Shown: positions 34,320-43,403, numbered from the stretch's first letter. The stretch is DNA of 64,000 nt from Flavitalea plasmicola (GCF_030546645.1 NZ_JAUOTO010000001.1:186001-250000); one strand, 5' to 3'. Notes: generated by a model from the sequence alone, not told the origin. Translations and numbers: made by a program.

Positions 34320-34715
34320 CTATGGCTGATGGAGGCTAAGGCCATTGCCATCAGGGTCGCTGAAGTGGATGAACCTGCCCCAGGGAGTATTCGCAATTTT
34401 GCCATCATCAATACCTTTCAGGGTGACCATGCCCATCTCTATTCCTTTCTTTTGCAGCTCCGCGACGTCTTTTTCGATGTCATCGGTCTGGATGATGATG
34501 CCTCTGAGGGTGCCGGGCGCCATGGCTACTTCTTTATATGGCCACCAGCTTATCAACGAAAGACAGGCAGCTTGTCCGGGGTAACCCATCTGCAGCCATG
34601 TCTGCCCGTTGCCCATGGGCTGCTCCACCACGACATCGAATCCAAGTTTCTGATAGAATTCTTTAGCTTTTTCCTGGCTGGAGACAGGAACCGGAATGAT
34701 CTCAAGCGTTCTCAT
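34320..34715 (-). CDS. VOC-family (glyoxalase-like) protein
   Basis: A 131-residue vicinal-oxygen-chelate protein of the glyoxalase/bleomycin resistance type. The two beta-alpha-beta modules are visible: IIPVPVSSQEKAKEFYQKLGFDVVVEQ and FIHFSDPDGNGLSLHQP near the C-terminus, with the metal-ligand Glu/His positions partly kept. The substrate is unknown. It is convergent with the SDR gene (28-base gap) and divergent from the GlxA gene at 34831. Confidence 0.87.
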   Translation of the reverse strand: MRTLEIIPVPVSSQEKAKEFYQKLGFDVVVEQPMGNGQTWLQMGYPGQAACLSLISWWPYKEVAMAPGTLRGIIIQTDDIEKDVAELQKKGIEMGMVTLKGIDDGKIANTPWGRFIHFSDPDGNGLSLHQP

Positions 34716-34818
34716 TGTTATTTATTTTGATGATGATTCAAAGCTACAGCGCTTCCCCGAACCAGCCGGGGGGTGATTGCGGTGAATAAGAGGGGGTGCA
34801 TGCGACAAAGTGATTGTC

Positions 34819-34826
34819 TATCTTTG
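34819..34826 (+). promoter_or_regulatory. -7 promoter box abutting the GlxA start
   Basis: TATCTTTG fits TAnnTTTG and ends 4 bases before the ATG at 34831. Initiation a few bases downstream would give a leaderless mRNA. No good TTTG is seen at the -33 position. Confidence 0.45.
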
Positions 34827-34830
34827 AGAC

Positions 34831-35808
34831 ATGCGACACATTTCAATCCTGGCTCCCCGGCATGCTACATTAAGCAGTGTGGATATACCCCACCAGATCT
34901 TCCTGCGGATAAATGATTTTTTCAGATATCGCGGGCAGCCTCCCTGTTTCGTGGTCGAGCTGGTAGGACTTACCAGAGAAGTCCCGGTCTATAAAGGAAA
35001 TTACACCATTCATGTGGACAAGACCATCGATGAGATCAGCCACACCGACCTGATCATCATACCCATTCTTTGCGGCCCTGCGCAGGAGCTATTGTCGGGC
35101 AATGAAGACCTTGTGCCCTGGATACAGCAACAGTATAGGAATGGAGCGGAGGTGGCCAGCCTCTGCGTAGGAGCTTACCTGCTGGCGCCCACCGGTTTGC
35201 TGAATGGTAAAAAATGTTCCATCCATTGGCTTGCCGCACCCGAGTTCAGAAAGATGTACCCGGAGATCCAGGTGGTAGACGATAAGATCATCACGGATGA
35301 GCAGGGAGTGTATACGGGCGGCGGCGGGTTTTCATACATGAATCTTATTTTATATCTCATCGAGAAATATACGGACCGGGAAATATGCGTGCTGGCATCG
35401 AAGATGTTCCAGATAGAGATCGATAGGACGAGCCAGGCGCCCTTTGTGATCTTTATAGGCCAGAAGGAGCATGGCGACGAGCTGGTAAAAAAGGCGCAGG
35501 AATTTATTGAAAGTAATTACCAGGATAAGATCACGACGGAAGAATTGACCTCCCTGCTATTCACGGACAAAAGAAATTTTGAACGCCGTTTCAAAAAGGC
35601 TACCTCCAATACGGTGGGCGAGTATGTACAGCGGGTGAGGGTAGAGGCGGTGAAGAAAGGACTGGAGACGAGCGATAAGACCATCCTGGAATTGATGCAT
35701 GAGGTAGGGTATTCGGATACCAAGGCTTTCAGGGCCGTGTTTAAAAAGATAACGGGACTGACACCGGTAGCTTACCGGGAGAAGTATGTCAGGCAAACGT
35801 CGGTCTGA
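34831..35808 (+). CDS. GlxA-type transcriptional regulator, second copy
   Basis: A 325-residue DJ-1/PfpI plus AraC regulator. VASLCVGAYLLAPTGLLNGKKCS holds the nucleophile-elbow Cys, and the C-terminal helix-turn-helix pair includes KRNFERRFKKATSNTVGEYVQRVRVEAVKKGLE and DTKAFRAVFKKITGLTPVAYREKY. It is closely similar along its length to the protein at 31046 (for example DDKIITDEQ against EDKIITDEH), so the two arose by duplication and lie 3 kb apart on opposite strands. Its ligand is unknown. It converges with the cytochrome gene with a 5-base gap. Confidence 0.9.
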   Translation: MRHISILAPRHATLSSVDIPHQIFLRINDFFRYRGQPPCFVVELVGLTREVPVYKGNYTIHVDKTIDEISHTDLIIIPILCGPAQELLSGNEDLVPWIQQQYRNGAEVASLCVGAYLLAPTGLLNGKKCSIHWLAAPEFRKMYPEIQVVDDKIITDEQGVYTGGGGFSYMNLILYLIEKYTDREICVLASKMFQIEIDRTSQAPFVIFIGQKEHGDELVKKAQEFIESNYQDKITTEELTSLLFTDKRNFERRFKKATSNTVGEYVQRVRVEAVKKGLETSDKTILELMHEVGYSDTKAFRAVFKKITGLTPVAYREKYVRQTSV

Positions 35809-35813
35809 TCACT

Positions 35814-37331
35814 CTATTCTTTATCACCATGGCCGCAGGCGCAATCGCAGCTGGCCGGCTTTAATTTGTCAAGGTCTTTCAACTGAGCGTCCGCCGCCCG
35901 GATTTGCTTCGCATTTTTCGAGTCTTCCAGCTGTATGGCAATTTCCTGAAGGTCCAGCTGACGTAAGTAGGTATTTAATTCTTTTTTTGACAGCGTATGT
36001 ATTTGCAGGTTGAATGTTTGCGTTTCACTGGTGATAAAGTCGGCTGCACCTAAAAGTGGCTGACCATCTTCTTCTCCCAGGGCTAAAACCAGAGCTTTTA
36101 CACCTTGCGGCAAGGGGGTCATTCCATCGCTGGTATAAAACCCGGATCTATTGGTTCCATCTTCCAATGGCCCGCCTTCCTGGAGAATACGTGCAGAAGG
36201 TATGAGGAGGAATATATTCACGCGGTCCCGGAATGCAGCATCCCATTGTACGGTGAGCGTACTCATTTTTGCCACTGGCATATCTTCCAGCAGCCGATCG
36301 ATATTGTACCAGCCGAAGCTTTGTATCCTGAACTGGTAATATTCCGACTGGTGTACTGGTATTGCCACCTTACCCGGCATGGTCCCGGTGTCGCCGCTTA
36401 CATAGCCCCGAGGCAGTTGGCGTTCCAAGGTGACCAGGGGGCCGTTGTTTTTTATAAGAGAATCACGATGTCCCTCCAGGCTGATCCGCTTATGCCAGTA
36501 GAGAACGCAGCTGTCAGCGCAATGTTTCAGATGATCGTCCGGAACGGGCAGCCCCAGCCGGGCGCTTTCATTGTCGATGGAGCGGTAAAGATAATCCAGG
36601 TCGGTGTCCGTCAGGTTCGGAAATGTATTCATGGCGGCCTTGTTGTATTGATTATACAGGCAATTAGCGTAGGGATCTCCGGCCTTCAGCAGGGTGATAT
36701 AATTTTTGGTGAAGGCGTAAAGCCAGCTTCGTTCGCGTCTTTTACCGATGTAGGCTAGGTCCGGGCCAAGGATGGTTTTGCCAATTGCATGACAGGAAGC
36801 GCAGTTGGTGGCGAAAAGGGACCTTCCGTAGGCAAGTCCGGCGGAATCAGGATTGGCGGATAGGGGTCGGGGGCTAGTCCAGTTGAGATTACCACTTGCA
36901 TCCAGCGCGCCTTTGAACAGTTCCATATTGTCGGCGAGATAGGGTGTGGGAAGGCTGACGGACAGGGCTTTTTTGATGCGGACAGTTTGGCCTTCGGCAG
37001 CCTCGATATCGATCATGCCGCCGCTGCTGAGAGGTCTTCCATTGCTGGTGGTGACGAGGCCTGCCCGGATCATGTCGCTGAGCCGCAGCGCTTCTCGGAT
37101 CACCAGCTTTATATGGCTGGCCCCACCTCCATCCAGTGCATGGGCGGGTATGCGGATGATACTCCCTTCCGGCATATGCAGGACGGTGTCTTTTGACACG
37201 TCGATCTCTATGGTAAAAGGTGGAAGAATGCCGGAGTTAAAAACTTTTGCTCGTGTTGAAGTGTCGGGGTGACTGCAATGGGACAGGGAAAAGAGGATGA
37301 CTACGGATAGGAGGAGGTATGGCTTGCGCAT
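35814..37331 (-). CDS. Cytochrome c domain lipoprotein with unusual flanking domains
   Basis: A 505-residue lipoprotein (lipobox Cys19 in FSLSHC). Residues 25-160 form a beta-rich domain with IRIPAHALDGGG. A class I cytochrome c domain follows (about 165-250): haem motif CASCH at 177-181, likely axial Met234 in AAMNTFPNLTDTDLDYLY. Residues 260-470 are a further beta-rich domain of no known family, and the tail is Cys-rich (CDCACGHGD). It probably carries electrons at the outer face of a membrane. It lies 27 bases after the LytTR regulator and so is likely its operon partner or target. Confidence 0.78.
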   Translation of the reverse strand: MRKPYLLLSVVILFSLSHCSHPDTSTRAKVFNSGILPPFTIEIDVSKDTVLHMPEGSIIRIPAHALDGGGASHIKLVIREALRLSDMIRAGLVTTSNGRPLSSGGMIDIEAAEGQTVRIKKALSVSLPTPYLADNMELFKGALDASGNLNWTSPRPLSANPDSAGLAYGRSLFATNCASCHAIGKTILGPDLAYIGKRRERSWLYAFTKNYITLLKAGDPYANCLYNQYNKAAMNTFPNLTDTDLDYLYRSIDNESARLGLPVPDDHLKHCADSCVLYWHKRISLEGHRDSLIKNNGPLVTLERQLPRGYVSGDTGTMPGKVAIPVHQSEYYQFRIQSFGWYNIDRLLEDMPVAKMSTLTVQWDAAFRDRVNIFLLIPSARILQEGGPLEDGTNRSGFYTSDGMTPLPQGVKALVLALGEEDGQPLLGAADFITSETQTFNLQIHTLSKKELNTYLRQLDLQEIAIQLEDSKNAKQIRAADAQLKDLDKLKPASCDCACGHGDKE

Positions 37332-37358
37332 ATTGTCGTGAATATGGACGCAAAGTAA

Positions 37359-38108
37359 TCAAGAAAACTTTATCCTATCCCACAATTTATTGGAGACCAC
37401 CCGCTGGATGACCTGCTCACGATAGTTCCGGCTGATAGGGATACGGCATGACTGGATGAAGATCTCATTGCCTTCGATGGCCTCTATTTTGTCGATGGAG
37501 ACGATATAGGATTTATGGACGCGTATGAAGGCACTGCTATCCAGGTTCTCTTCCAGGTGCTTCAGGTACAGCAAGGTGACATATTTCCCTTTTCGCGTAT
37601 AGATGGTGATGTAGTTCTGCATCCCTTCCACATACAGGATATCGGCAAAATGGATCTTCTCGAATTTGCTGCCGCACTTGATAAAGAAATAATCTGCGGG
37701 CGGCTCCTCCCTGGCGGACCCGGGCCCCGGATGATTCGCCGCCTTTGTAAGAAGGTGGTGATAATCCCGGGCTTTATTAACCGACCGTAAAAATCGATCC
37801 AACGTGATAGGTTTTATCAGGTAATCCAGCACGTTCAGCTGAAACCCTTCCAGCGCGTAACTGGGAAAAGCGGTCGTGATGATGACCATCGGGGGCTTCT
37901 GCACTATTTTCAGGAACTCGATGCCGTTCATCTTCGGCGTCTGTATATCCAGGAACAACAGATCCACGTGCTGCTGATCCATTATTTTCATCAGCTCCAC
38001 GGGGTTCTCGCAGGTGTCGATGAGATGCAGGAAGTCCACCTCCATTACATATTTGGCAATGCCTTCCCTGGCCAGCGGTTCGTCGTCGATAATGACACAG
38101 TTGATCAT
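37359..38108 (-). CDS. LytTR-family response regulator
   Basis: A 249-residue response regulator: receiver domain (residues 2-118) with phospho-accepting Asp54 in LLFLDIQTPKMNG and the Lys in YLIKPI, and a C-terminal LytTR DNA-binding domain (about 145-245; ADILYVEGMQNYITIYT, then FIRVHKSYIVSIDKI and IPISRNYREQ). It pairs with the histidine kinase encoded 10 bases upstream on the same strand. Confidence 0.92.
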   Translation of the reverse strand: MINCVIIDDEPLAREGIAKYVMEVDFLHLIDTCENPVELMKIMDQQHVDLLFLDIQTPKMNGIEFLKIVQKPPMVIITTAFPSYALEGFQLNVLDYLIKPITLDRFLRSVNKARDYHHLLTKAANHPGPGSAREEPPADYFFIKCGSKFEKIHFADILYVEGMQNYITIYTRKGKYVTLLYLKHLEENLDSSAFIRVHKSYIVSIDKIEAIEGNEIFIQSCRIPISRNYREQVIQRVVSNKLWDRIKFS

Positions 38109-38118
38109 TGTATGCGCT

Positions 38119-39246
38119 TTAAGCGGTCCTCGTGACGGACATTGGCATCATCAGCTCGGCCAGCTGCAGCCTCAGTCTTATCTCGAACCGGGTGTTTGTA
38201 TTTTGAATGTCCAGATGGTATTGTCCCGGATAGATCAGGTCCAGCCTTCGCCGCACATTCTTCAGGCCGATGCCCCCATAGTGCATCACGTCGGTAGTCG
38301 CCGTCTGCGCAGCGCTGTTGGATACGGAAAAATCCAGCTGGGTCCCATCCAGGTGCAGCCTGATCCTTATCCAATTGGGCGTATCCGGTTCCCTGGAAAC
38401 ATGTTTGAAGGCATTTTCCACAAAAGTCATTAGTATAAAGGGAGCGATGCCCAGGTCTTCATAGGAATGATCCACCTGGAGACTGACCTCCACATTGTCG
38501 TTCTGCCTGAGCTTTTCCAGCTCGATGGAATTTTCCAGGTAAGCGATCTCCTTGGTCAACAGGATCTGCCGGTCGTTGCACTCATACAGCTGATGCCGCA
38601 ACAGTTCCGAGAACTTTGCCAGGGAAGCCGAGGCCATGTCCGGGTTCTTATGGATCAGGAAGAAGATGGAATTGATAGTGTTGAAAAGGAAGTGGGGGTT
38701 GAACTGGTGTTTCAGAAAGTTCAATTCTGTCTCCAGCTTTTCTTTCTCTAGTTGCTGCTGCCTTCGCTGGGTCTGCAGCCAGTTCTTTGCCAGCTTGATG
38801 CTCATGGCGAAGGTCATGCTGGCTGCAGTGGAAGACAGGGGACCTCCGGTGTACAGATAGTATAGGTTGAAGGAGTCCACGCCGTATAGCTCTTTGATGC
38901 TCTTGCCCGTGAGGATGGAGCTGAGGTAATATCCGGGAACGATGCAGGCGGCGGCGCCTAATATGGTCAGGACCAGGAAGGGGATGTATGCGGTAAACCG
39001 GCTTTTTTCCAGGTATTTTGGTATGAGATAATACAGGTTGAAATAAACGGCCAGGATCTGGAAGACGACATAAAAAAGATATTTGATGGCATAGGGCGGA
39101 GAAAAGATAGAAGCGGCTGCCTTTACAGGACTGCCGACAGTGGTAGCCCACCAAAGATAATGGTACACCAGCCAGAAGGGGATATGGTACAGCTTCCATC
39201 GGATGAACCAGTGCTGTCCGGGCTTATGGTAGAAAGGCGCGTTCAT
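38119..39246 (-). CDS. LytS-type sensor histidine kinase
   Basis: A 375-residue membrane kinase of the His_kinase/LytS class. Four transmembrane segments lie in residues 20-150, then a linker, then the phospho-acceptor region LKHQFNPHFLFNTINS with His185 (about 178-194) and a degenerate ATPase domain with LTFVENAFKHV and GGIGLKNVRRRLDL. Signals probably enter through the membrane part. It is co-transcribed with the LytTR regulator. It is divergent from the outer-membrane receptor gene, 177 bases away. Confidence 0.92.
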   Translation of the reverse strand: MNAPFYHKPGQHWFIRWKLYHIPFWLVYHYLWWATTVGSPVKAAASIFSPPYAIKYLFYVVFQILAVYFNLYYLIPKYLEKSRFTAYIPFLVLTILGAAACIVPGYYLSSILTGKSIKELYGVDSFNLYYLYTGGPLSSTAASMTFAMSIKLAKNWLQTQRRQQQLEKEKLETELNFLKHQFNPHFLFNTINSIFFLIHKNPDMASASLAKFSELLRHQLYECNDRQILLTKEIAYLENSIELEKLRQNDNVEVSLQVDHSYEDLGIAPFILMTFVENAFKHVSREPDTPNWIRIRLHLDGTQLDFSVSNSAAQTATTDVMHYGGIGLKNVRRRLDLIYPGQYHLDIQNTNTRFEIRLRLQLAELMMPMSVTRTA

Positions 39247-39304
39247 TGCCTATAAGGTACATCAAATTTTGCTTATCTGGCGGCCCTGCTATTTGAACGT
39301 ACCC

Positions 39305-39363
39305 GGATAATTGACGAGCTGCATTTCGGGATATATGAATGGGATAATTGCATTTCGTCAATT
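39305..39363. promoter_or_regulatory. Direct and inverted repeats between the kinase and receptor genes
   Basis: GGATAATTG occurs at 39305-39313 and 39342-39350, and GCATTTCG at 39320-39327 and 39350-39357. AATTGACGA (39309-39317) is the exact complement of TCGTCAATT (39355-39363). Two related half-sites about 37 bases apart suggest binding of a dimer, a candidate operator for the LytTR regulator controlling both divergent transcription units. Confidence 0.4.
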
Positions 39364-39423
39364 AGGTGCGACAGGTGGTCATAGCCTTTTTGAGAATCAT
39401 TATATGCCGATTATTTTGGAGGC

Positions 39424-41622
39424 ATGAAGCTAATCCTTATTTACGGCCTCCTCTTTTGCCTTTTTCAAAAGGCCTATAGCCAGGAGGCTATGAAAGATAC
39501 CAGCGTATTGAAAGAGGCGGTTATCCGGGGAAGGAAGCCCCTGGTCCAGCAGCGACCGGATGGCATCGTCGTGAATGTGGAGAACAGTATAATGACAAAA
39601 GGCAGTTCGGCCCTGGAGGTGCTGGAACGGTCTGCCGGCATCATCATCGACCGGAGGAACAACAATATTTTTTTGAACGGCAAGGACGGAGTAATGGTGA
39701 TGTTCGACGGAAAGCTCATGCGCATGCCTCTATCGCAGGTAATAACGTTGTTGCAGGGGATGAGCGCAGATGACATTGAAAAAATAGAGCTGCTGACGAC
39801 GCCGCCCTCAAAATACGATGCGGACGGCAGCGCCGGGCTGATCAACATCGTATTGAAGAAGAATAAGCGACGGGGCACCCATGGCAACCTGTCCGTTACG
39901 GGAGGATATGGGTGGAGAGAGAAGAGTACGGCCAGCCTTAACCTGGCTCACAATACACAGCGTTCGAACCTGTATGGAACCTATTCCTTTTCACACGACA
40001 GGACCTATACGAATGTGTATATCACAGGCACTAACGACTTTCCCGTTCTGGGAGGGATGCTGGACGTATTATTCCTGGATACGACCCGGACAACGCAGAA
40101 CAATCACAATTTCACGGCGGGATGGGAGAGAAGGATAAGTCCGAAGACTTCCATCGGGGCGAGTTTGATCTACAGCATCAATGGTACGAAGCTGCATGCC
40201 ATCAACAATGCGGGATATAATGTGCTGCCTGATTCGCTGCTGTCATTCCGTGGAACCGTCGATCTGCGCAATCACTGGCATAACCTCGTTTCATCAGTGT
40301 GGCTGGAACAAAAGATCCGGGAAGATGAGAAGATTACTTTCGACATGGATTATCTCCTTTATAGCAACGATAATCCATCCGAGGTGCAAAGCAGTTTCAC
40401 GGACAAGCACGGTGACAGGGCAGGTACTAATGATGACAGCTTATTCTCTCCGGCGCAGCGGGGCCATGCCAATACCCTGATCAGGGTGGGCGTAGTGAAG
40501 GCTGATTATGAACGACAGCTGAACAGGAAGCTACGGCTCGAATCCGGTGCAAAAGGCACCTACACCCGTACCTCGAGTACTTCGGGATTGGAAAGCGTGG
40601 TCAACGGGGAGTGGACGCCTCGCAGCGAAACGGTCAATAATGTGGTGATGAGGGAGGGGATCGCTGCGGCCTATGCTTCTGTTGACGTCGGGCTGGATTC
40701 CGCGACACATGTGACCATGGGGGCCCGGTATGAATATTCGGACACCAGGCTGCCAGCCATCCACCGCAGCGGGGGCTTCTTGTTCCCCAGCTTGTTCTTT
40801 TCGCATAAGGTCGGCGCCAGGTCTGAAGTGCAGCTGTCTTACACCGGTCGGATAAGCAGGCCCACCTATAACGATCTGGCTTCTTTTGTGGGATATGTGG
40901 ACCCGGTAGCCGTCTTTACGGGCAATCCCCTGCTGCGGCCGACGATCACGAAGAACGTGAAGCTGGGTTATAACATTGGCGACTATACGTTCTCGGTGCT
41001 GGCAGGCCATGACGATCACCCTATCCAGGAGACCCAGCTAACGGAAAGCCCGGACAAGGACCTGATGTATGTTTCGCCACAGAACTTCGTTTATCGAGAT
41101 GAGCTGACCTTTCAGGCCAATCTACCCTGGAAAGTAAACGATTGGTGGAATATGAGCTATAGCCTGACGGGTGGGTGGCGGCGCTTCAAAGAGGATTTCA
41201 CCGTCGTGCCGGTGAAGAAGACCTGGTTCGGCTGTTCGCTCAGTTTTACCCAAACCTTCAGACTCCCCAAAAGTTATTCGGCGGAACTTTCGGGCTGGTG
41301 GAATTCATCTACCTATTGGGGAATGATCAGGGCGGAAGGTTTCGGGGCTTTGAATGTCGGGGTAAAAAAGGACCTGAAGAACAACGGAGGTACACTGCAG
41401 GTGGCTGTGTCCGATGTTTTAAGGACCTTGCAGATCAGGATGCGTTTTGGCACGCTCACGCGGGAGGCTTTTGCCACCACCAGCTACGTACGGGTGAACA
41501 CGGAATCCAGGATCTTTCCCATCATTAAGCTGACGTATTCCAGGTCCTTTGGAACAGGCCCGGGCGCGCAGCAAAGAGAGCGTAAGGGCTCCCGGGATGA
41601 GATCGACAGGATCAGGAAATAG
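39424..41622 (+). CDS. TonB-type outer-membrane receptor (OMP_b-brl_3)
   Basis: A 732-residue outer-membrane protein: signal peptide (residues 1-19, ending AYSQ), a plug domain (about 25-140: VLERSAGIIIDRRNNNIFLNGKDGVMVMFDGK and IELLTTPPSKYDADGSAGLINIVLKK), then a 22-strand-type barrel of the OMP_b-brl_3 family. Most relatives begin with a carboxypeptidase-regulatory-like domain; here the plug follows the signal directly, so the protein is short. The C-terminus does not end in an aromatic residue. It is divergent from the LytS/LytTR operon, which suggests control by that system. Confidence 0.85.
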   Translation: MKLILIYGLLFCLFQKAYSQEAMKDTSVLKEAVIRGRKPLVQQRPDGIVVNVENSIMTKGSSALEVLERSAGIIIDRRNNNIFLNGKDGVMVMFDGKLMRMPLSQVITLLQGMSADDIEKIELLTTPPSKYDADGSAGLINIVLKKNKRRGTHGNLSVTGGYGWREKSTASLNLAHNTQRSNLYGTYSFSHDRTYTNVYITGTNDFPVLGGMLDVLFLDTTRTTQNNHNFTAGWERRISPKTSIGASLIYSINGTKLHAINNAGYNVLPDSLLSFRGTVDLRNHWHNLVSSVWLEQKIREDEKITFDMDYLLYSNDNPSEVQSSFTDKHGDRAGTNDDSLFSPAQRGHANTLIRVGVVKADYERQLNRKLRLESGAKGTYTRTSSTSGLESVVNGEWTPRSETVNNVVMREGIAAAYASVDVGLDSATHVTMGARYEYSDTRLPAIHRSGGFLFPSLFFSHKVGARSEVQLSYTGRISRPTYNDLASFVGYVDPVAVFTGNPLLRPTITKNVKLGYNIGDYTFSVLAGHDDHPIQETQLTESPDKDLMYVSPQNFVYRDELTFQANLPWKVNDWWNMSYSLTGGWRRFKEDFTVVPVKKTWFGCSLSFTQTFRLPKSYSAELSGWWNSSTYWGMIRAEGFGALNVGVKKDLKNNGGTLQVAVSDVLRTLQIRMRFGTLTREAFATTSYVRVNTESRIFPIIKLTYSRSFGTGPGAQQRERKGSRDEIDRIRK

Positions 41623-41624
41623 TA

Positions 41625-41632
41625 TATATTTG
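41625..41632 (+). promoter_or_regulatory. -7 promoter box next to the phosphotransferase start
   Basis: TATATTTG fits TAnnTTTG and begins 2 bases after the receptor stop and ends 7 bases before the ATG at 41640. It suggests an own promoter with a very short leader, although the -33 element is not clear. Confidence 0.45.
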
Positions 41633-41639
41633 CGGCGTC

Positions 41640-42638
41640 ATGAATATTTTTCCCACGCAGTATTCCACGCTGTCGGCTCCTGCACTGAAAGATCACCTCG
41701 AAAAGCAATACGGATTCAAGCATATGCGCTGTCGCCTGCTGGTCAGGAATGTCAGTGATACCTATCTTTTAGAAGGGAGCGATACCAAATACATATTCAA
41801 GATCTATCGTGACAACTACCGCAAGCTGGACGAGATCCGGGCAGAAGTGGAATTGCTGGAGGTCCTGAAAGCAGGCGGCGCCCGGGTGGCATATGCCATT
41901 GCGGACCTGCAGGGGCGGCACATTCAATCGTTCCAGGCGGCGGAAGGTGTCCGCAATGGCGTCTTGTTCTATTTCGCGCCGGGGAATGTAGTGATGGACC
42001 CCAGCGACCGGCAGCTGACCCTCATCGGCAGGGAAATGGCGGTGATGCACAATATCACAGCCGGTTTGCAGCTGAAGCATGACAGGATCACGTATGACTT
42101 CTATACCACGCTGCAACGTCCCCTGGCCGTCATACGCGAAAGATTCAGGGAGTTGCCGGACGAATATGAATTTCTGCAGCAGGTGGCGGAGAAAGTGAAA
42201 AAGAAATTAGCAACATTCCCGACGGGATCATTCAGCTATGGTTACTGCCATTATGATCTTCTGGTGCAGAATTATCATTTCGATGGTCAGGACGGCATTA
42301 CTTTCTTTGATTTTGATTGGTGCGGGAAGGGGTGGCTGGCCAATGACCTGATGACCCTGTACATACATTTTTTCTTTCATACGCATTTTGGCAAGGTGAC
42401 ACAGGCAGAAGCCGACAGGGCCTTTGGCATTGCTGTCGCGGGGTACCGGCAGGTACGTCCTATCCTGGATGAAGAAATAGAAGCGCTGCCATTCCTGGGC
42501 GTGACGTTTCTGATCTTCGCCCTTGGTTTTTTTGAAGATAATTATGACGATTTCTCCATTACTTTCCTGACACCCCGGTACTTAAGGGACAGGACTGCCC
42601 TGATCAAAAAATTAGCGGAGCAGTATTGTAAGTTTTGA
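41640..42638 (+). CDS. Aminoglycoside phosphotransferase-like (APH) protein
   Basis: A 332-residue kinase-fold protein of the APH/choline kinase class. The catalytic loop CHYDLLVQNYHF (about residues 200-211) and metal-binding FFDFDWCGKGW (about 220-230) are present, with a family-like N-terminal lobe (YIFKIYRDNYRKLDEIRAEVELLEVL). The class includes homoserine/hydroxylysine and antibiotic kinases; this subfamily substrate is not known and resistance should not be inferred. It lies 17 bases after the receptor gene. Confidence 0.82.
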   Translation: MNIFPTQYSTLSAPALKDHLEKQYGFKHMRCRLLVRNVSDTYLLEGSDTKYIFKIYRDNYRKLDEIRAEVELLEVLKAGGARVAYAIADLQGRHIQSFQAAEGVRNGVLFYFAPGNVVMDPSDRQLTLIGREMAVMHNITAGLQLKHDRITYDFYTTLQRPLAVIRERFRELPDEYEFLQQVAEKVKKKLATFPTGSFSYGYCHYDLLVQNYHFDGQDGITFFDFDWCGKGWLANDLMTLYIHFFFHTHFGKVTQAEADRAFGIAVAGYRQVRPILDEEIEALPFLGVTFLIFALGFFEDNYDDFSITFLTPRYLRDRTALIKKLAEQYCKF

Positions 42639-42739
42639 AACATATTGAGCAAATATTTCTACAGGTATTTACTTATAAGGCCTGAGCAAGGCGGTGGCAT
42701 TCAATTTGAGTGTGTATAGAAGTACTAAACATTACTGTT

Positions 42740-43327
42740 ATGCAATACTCTAATAATATGCTAACTAAATTTTTTGTAATAGGTGCTATCTCCATGGGTG
42801 CACTAACCGCCTGCTCCGACAATGCGGGAGATAAGACGAGTGACAAAACCCCGGCGACCACGGACTCTACGGCTACAACCAATGCCGGCGGCACCAGCAG
42901 CTATGATTCTGCGTCGAAGAAAGCCATTGCCAAGAAAAAGGGGAGGGCCACGGTAGCGATGTCGGAAAGCAATAAAAATGACAAAATGGTGGCCGATAAG
43001 GAAGGAGTGTATAATAAAGCCACGGTGATGCCTGAATTCCCCGGCGGACAGAACGCCTTGGCTACTTATGTCAATAATCATGTTGAATACCCTCAGCAAG
43101 CCATCGATGATAACACCGCTGGTACGGTGAGAGTGTCTTTTGTGGTGGATGAGCATGGTAAAGTCCAGCAGGCAAAAGTGATCAACGGCCAGAAGGTGGG
43201 CAATGGCCTGGATGAAGAAGCATTACGTGTAGTCAATAATATGCCAGCCTGGAAGCCAGGTAAGGTAAAAGGTCACAATGTAAAAACAAGATTGGAGCTT
43301 CCGATCAACTTCCAACTGGAAGCATAG
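42740..43327 (+). CDS. TonB C-terminal domain lipoprotein
   Basis: A 195-residue exported protein. The signal ends with a lipobox-type ALTAC (Cys about residue 25); a low-complexity Thr/Ser/Ala/Asp linker follows. The C-terminal TonB domain (about 98-195) is marked by FPGGQNALATYVNNHVEYPQQAIDDNTAGTVRVSFVVDEHG and the ending TRLELPINFQ. Unlike true TonB it has no inner-membrane anchor, so it may be a stand-alone periplasmic TonB-domain protein. ATG 42740 or 42758 are both possible. It is followed by a terminator. Confidence 0.82.
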   Translation: MQYSNNMLTKFFVIGAISMGALTACSDNAGDKTSDKTPATTDSTATTNAGGTSSYDSASKKAIAKKKGRATVAMSESNKNDKMVADKEGVYNKATVMPEFPGGQNALATYVNNHVEYPQQAIDDNTAGTVRVSFVVDEHGKVQQAKVINGQKVGNGLDEEALRVVNNMPAWKPGKVKGHNVKTRLELPINFQLEA

Positions 43328-43353
43328 ATCGGCTTTGGTTATGTACAACGCAA

Positions 43354-43391
43354 GGGCCATGAGTATTCCTACCCATGGCCCTATTATTTTT
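43354..43391 (+). terminator. Rho-independent terminator after the TonB-domain gene
   Basis: GGGCCATG (43354-43361) and CATGGCCC (43374-43381) are exact complements with a 12-base loop, followed by a T-rich run at 43382-43391. It lies 27 bases after the stop of the TonB-domain gene, before the convergent PEP-mutase-like gene. Confidence 0.8.
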
Positions 43392-43403
43392 ATTGGCCCC
43401 GTC

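Noticed and set aside
41640-42638. Antibiotic-resistance phosphotransferase
   Set aside because: The fold fits the APH class, but no subfamily feature points to an antibiotic, and the context is not a resistance locus.
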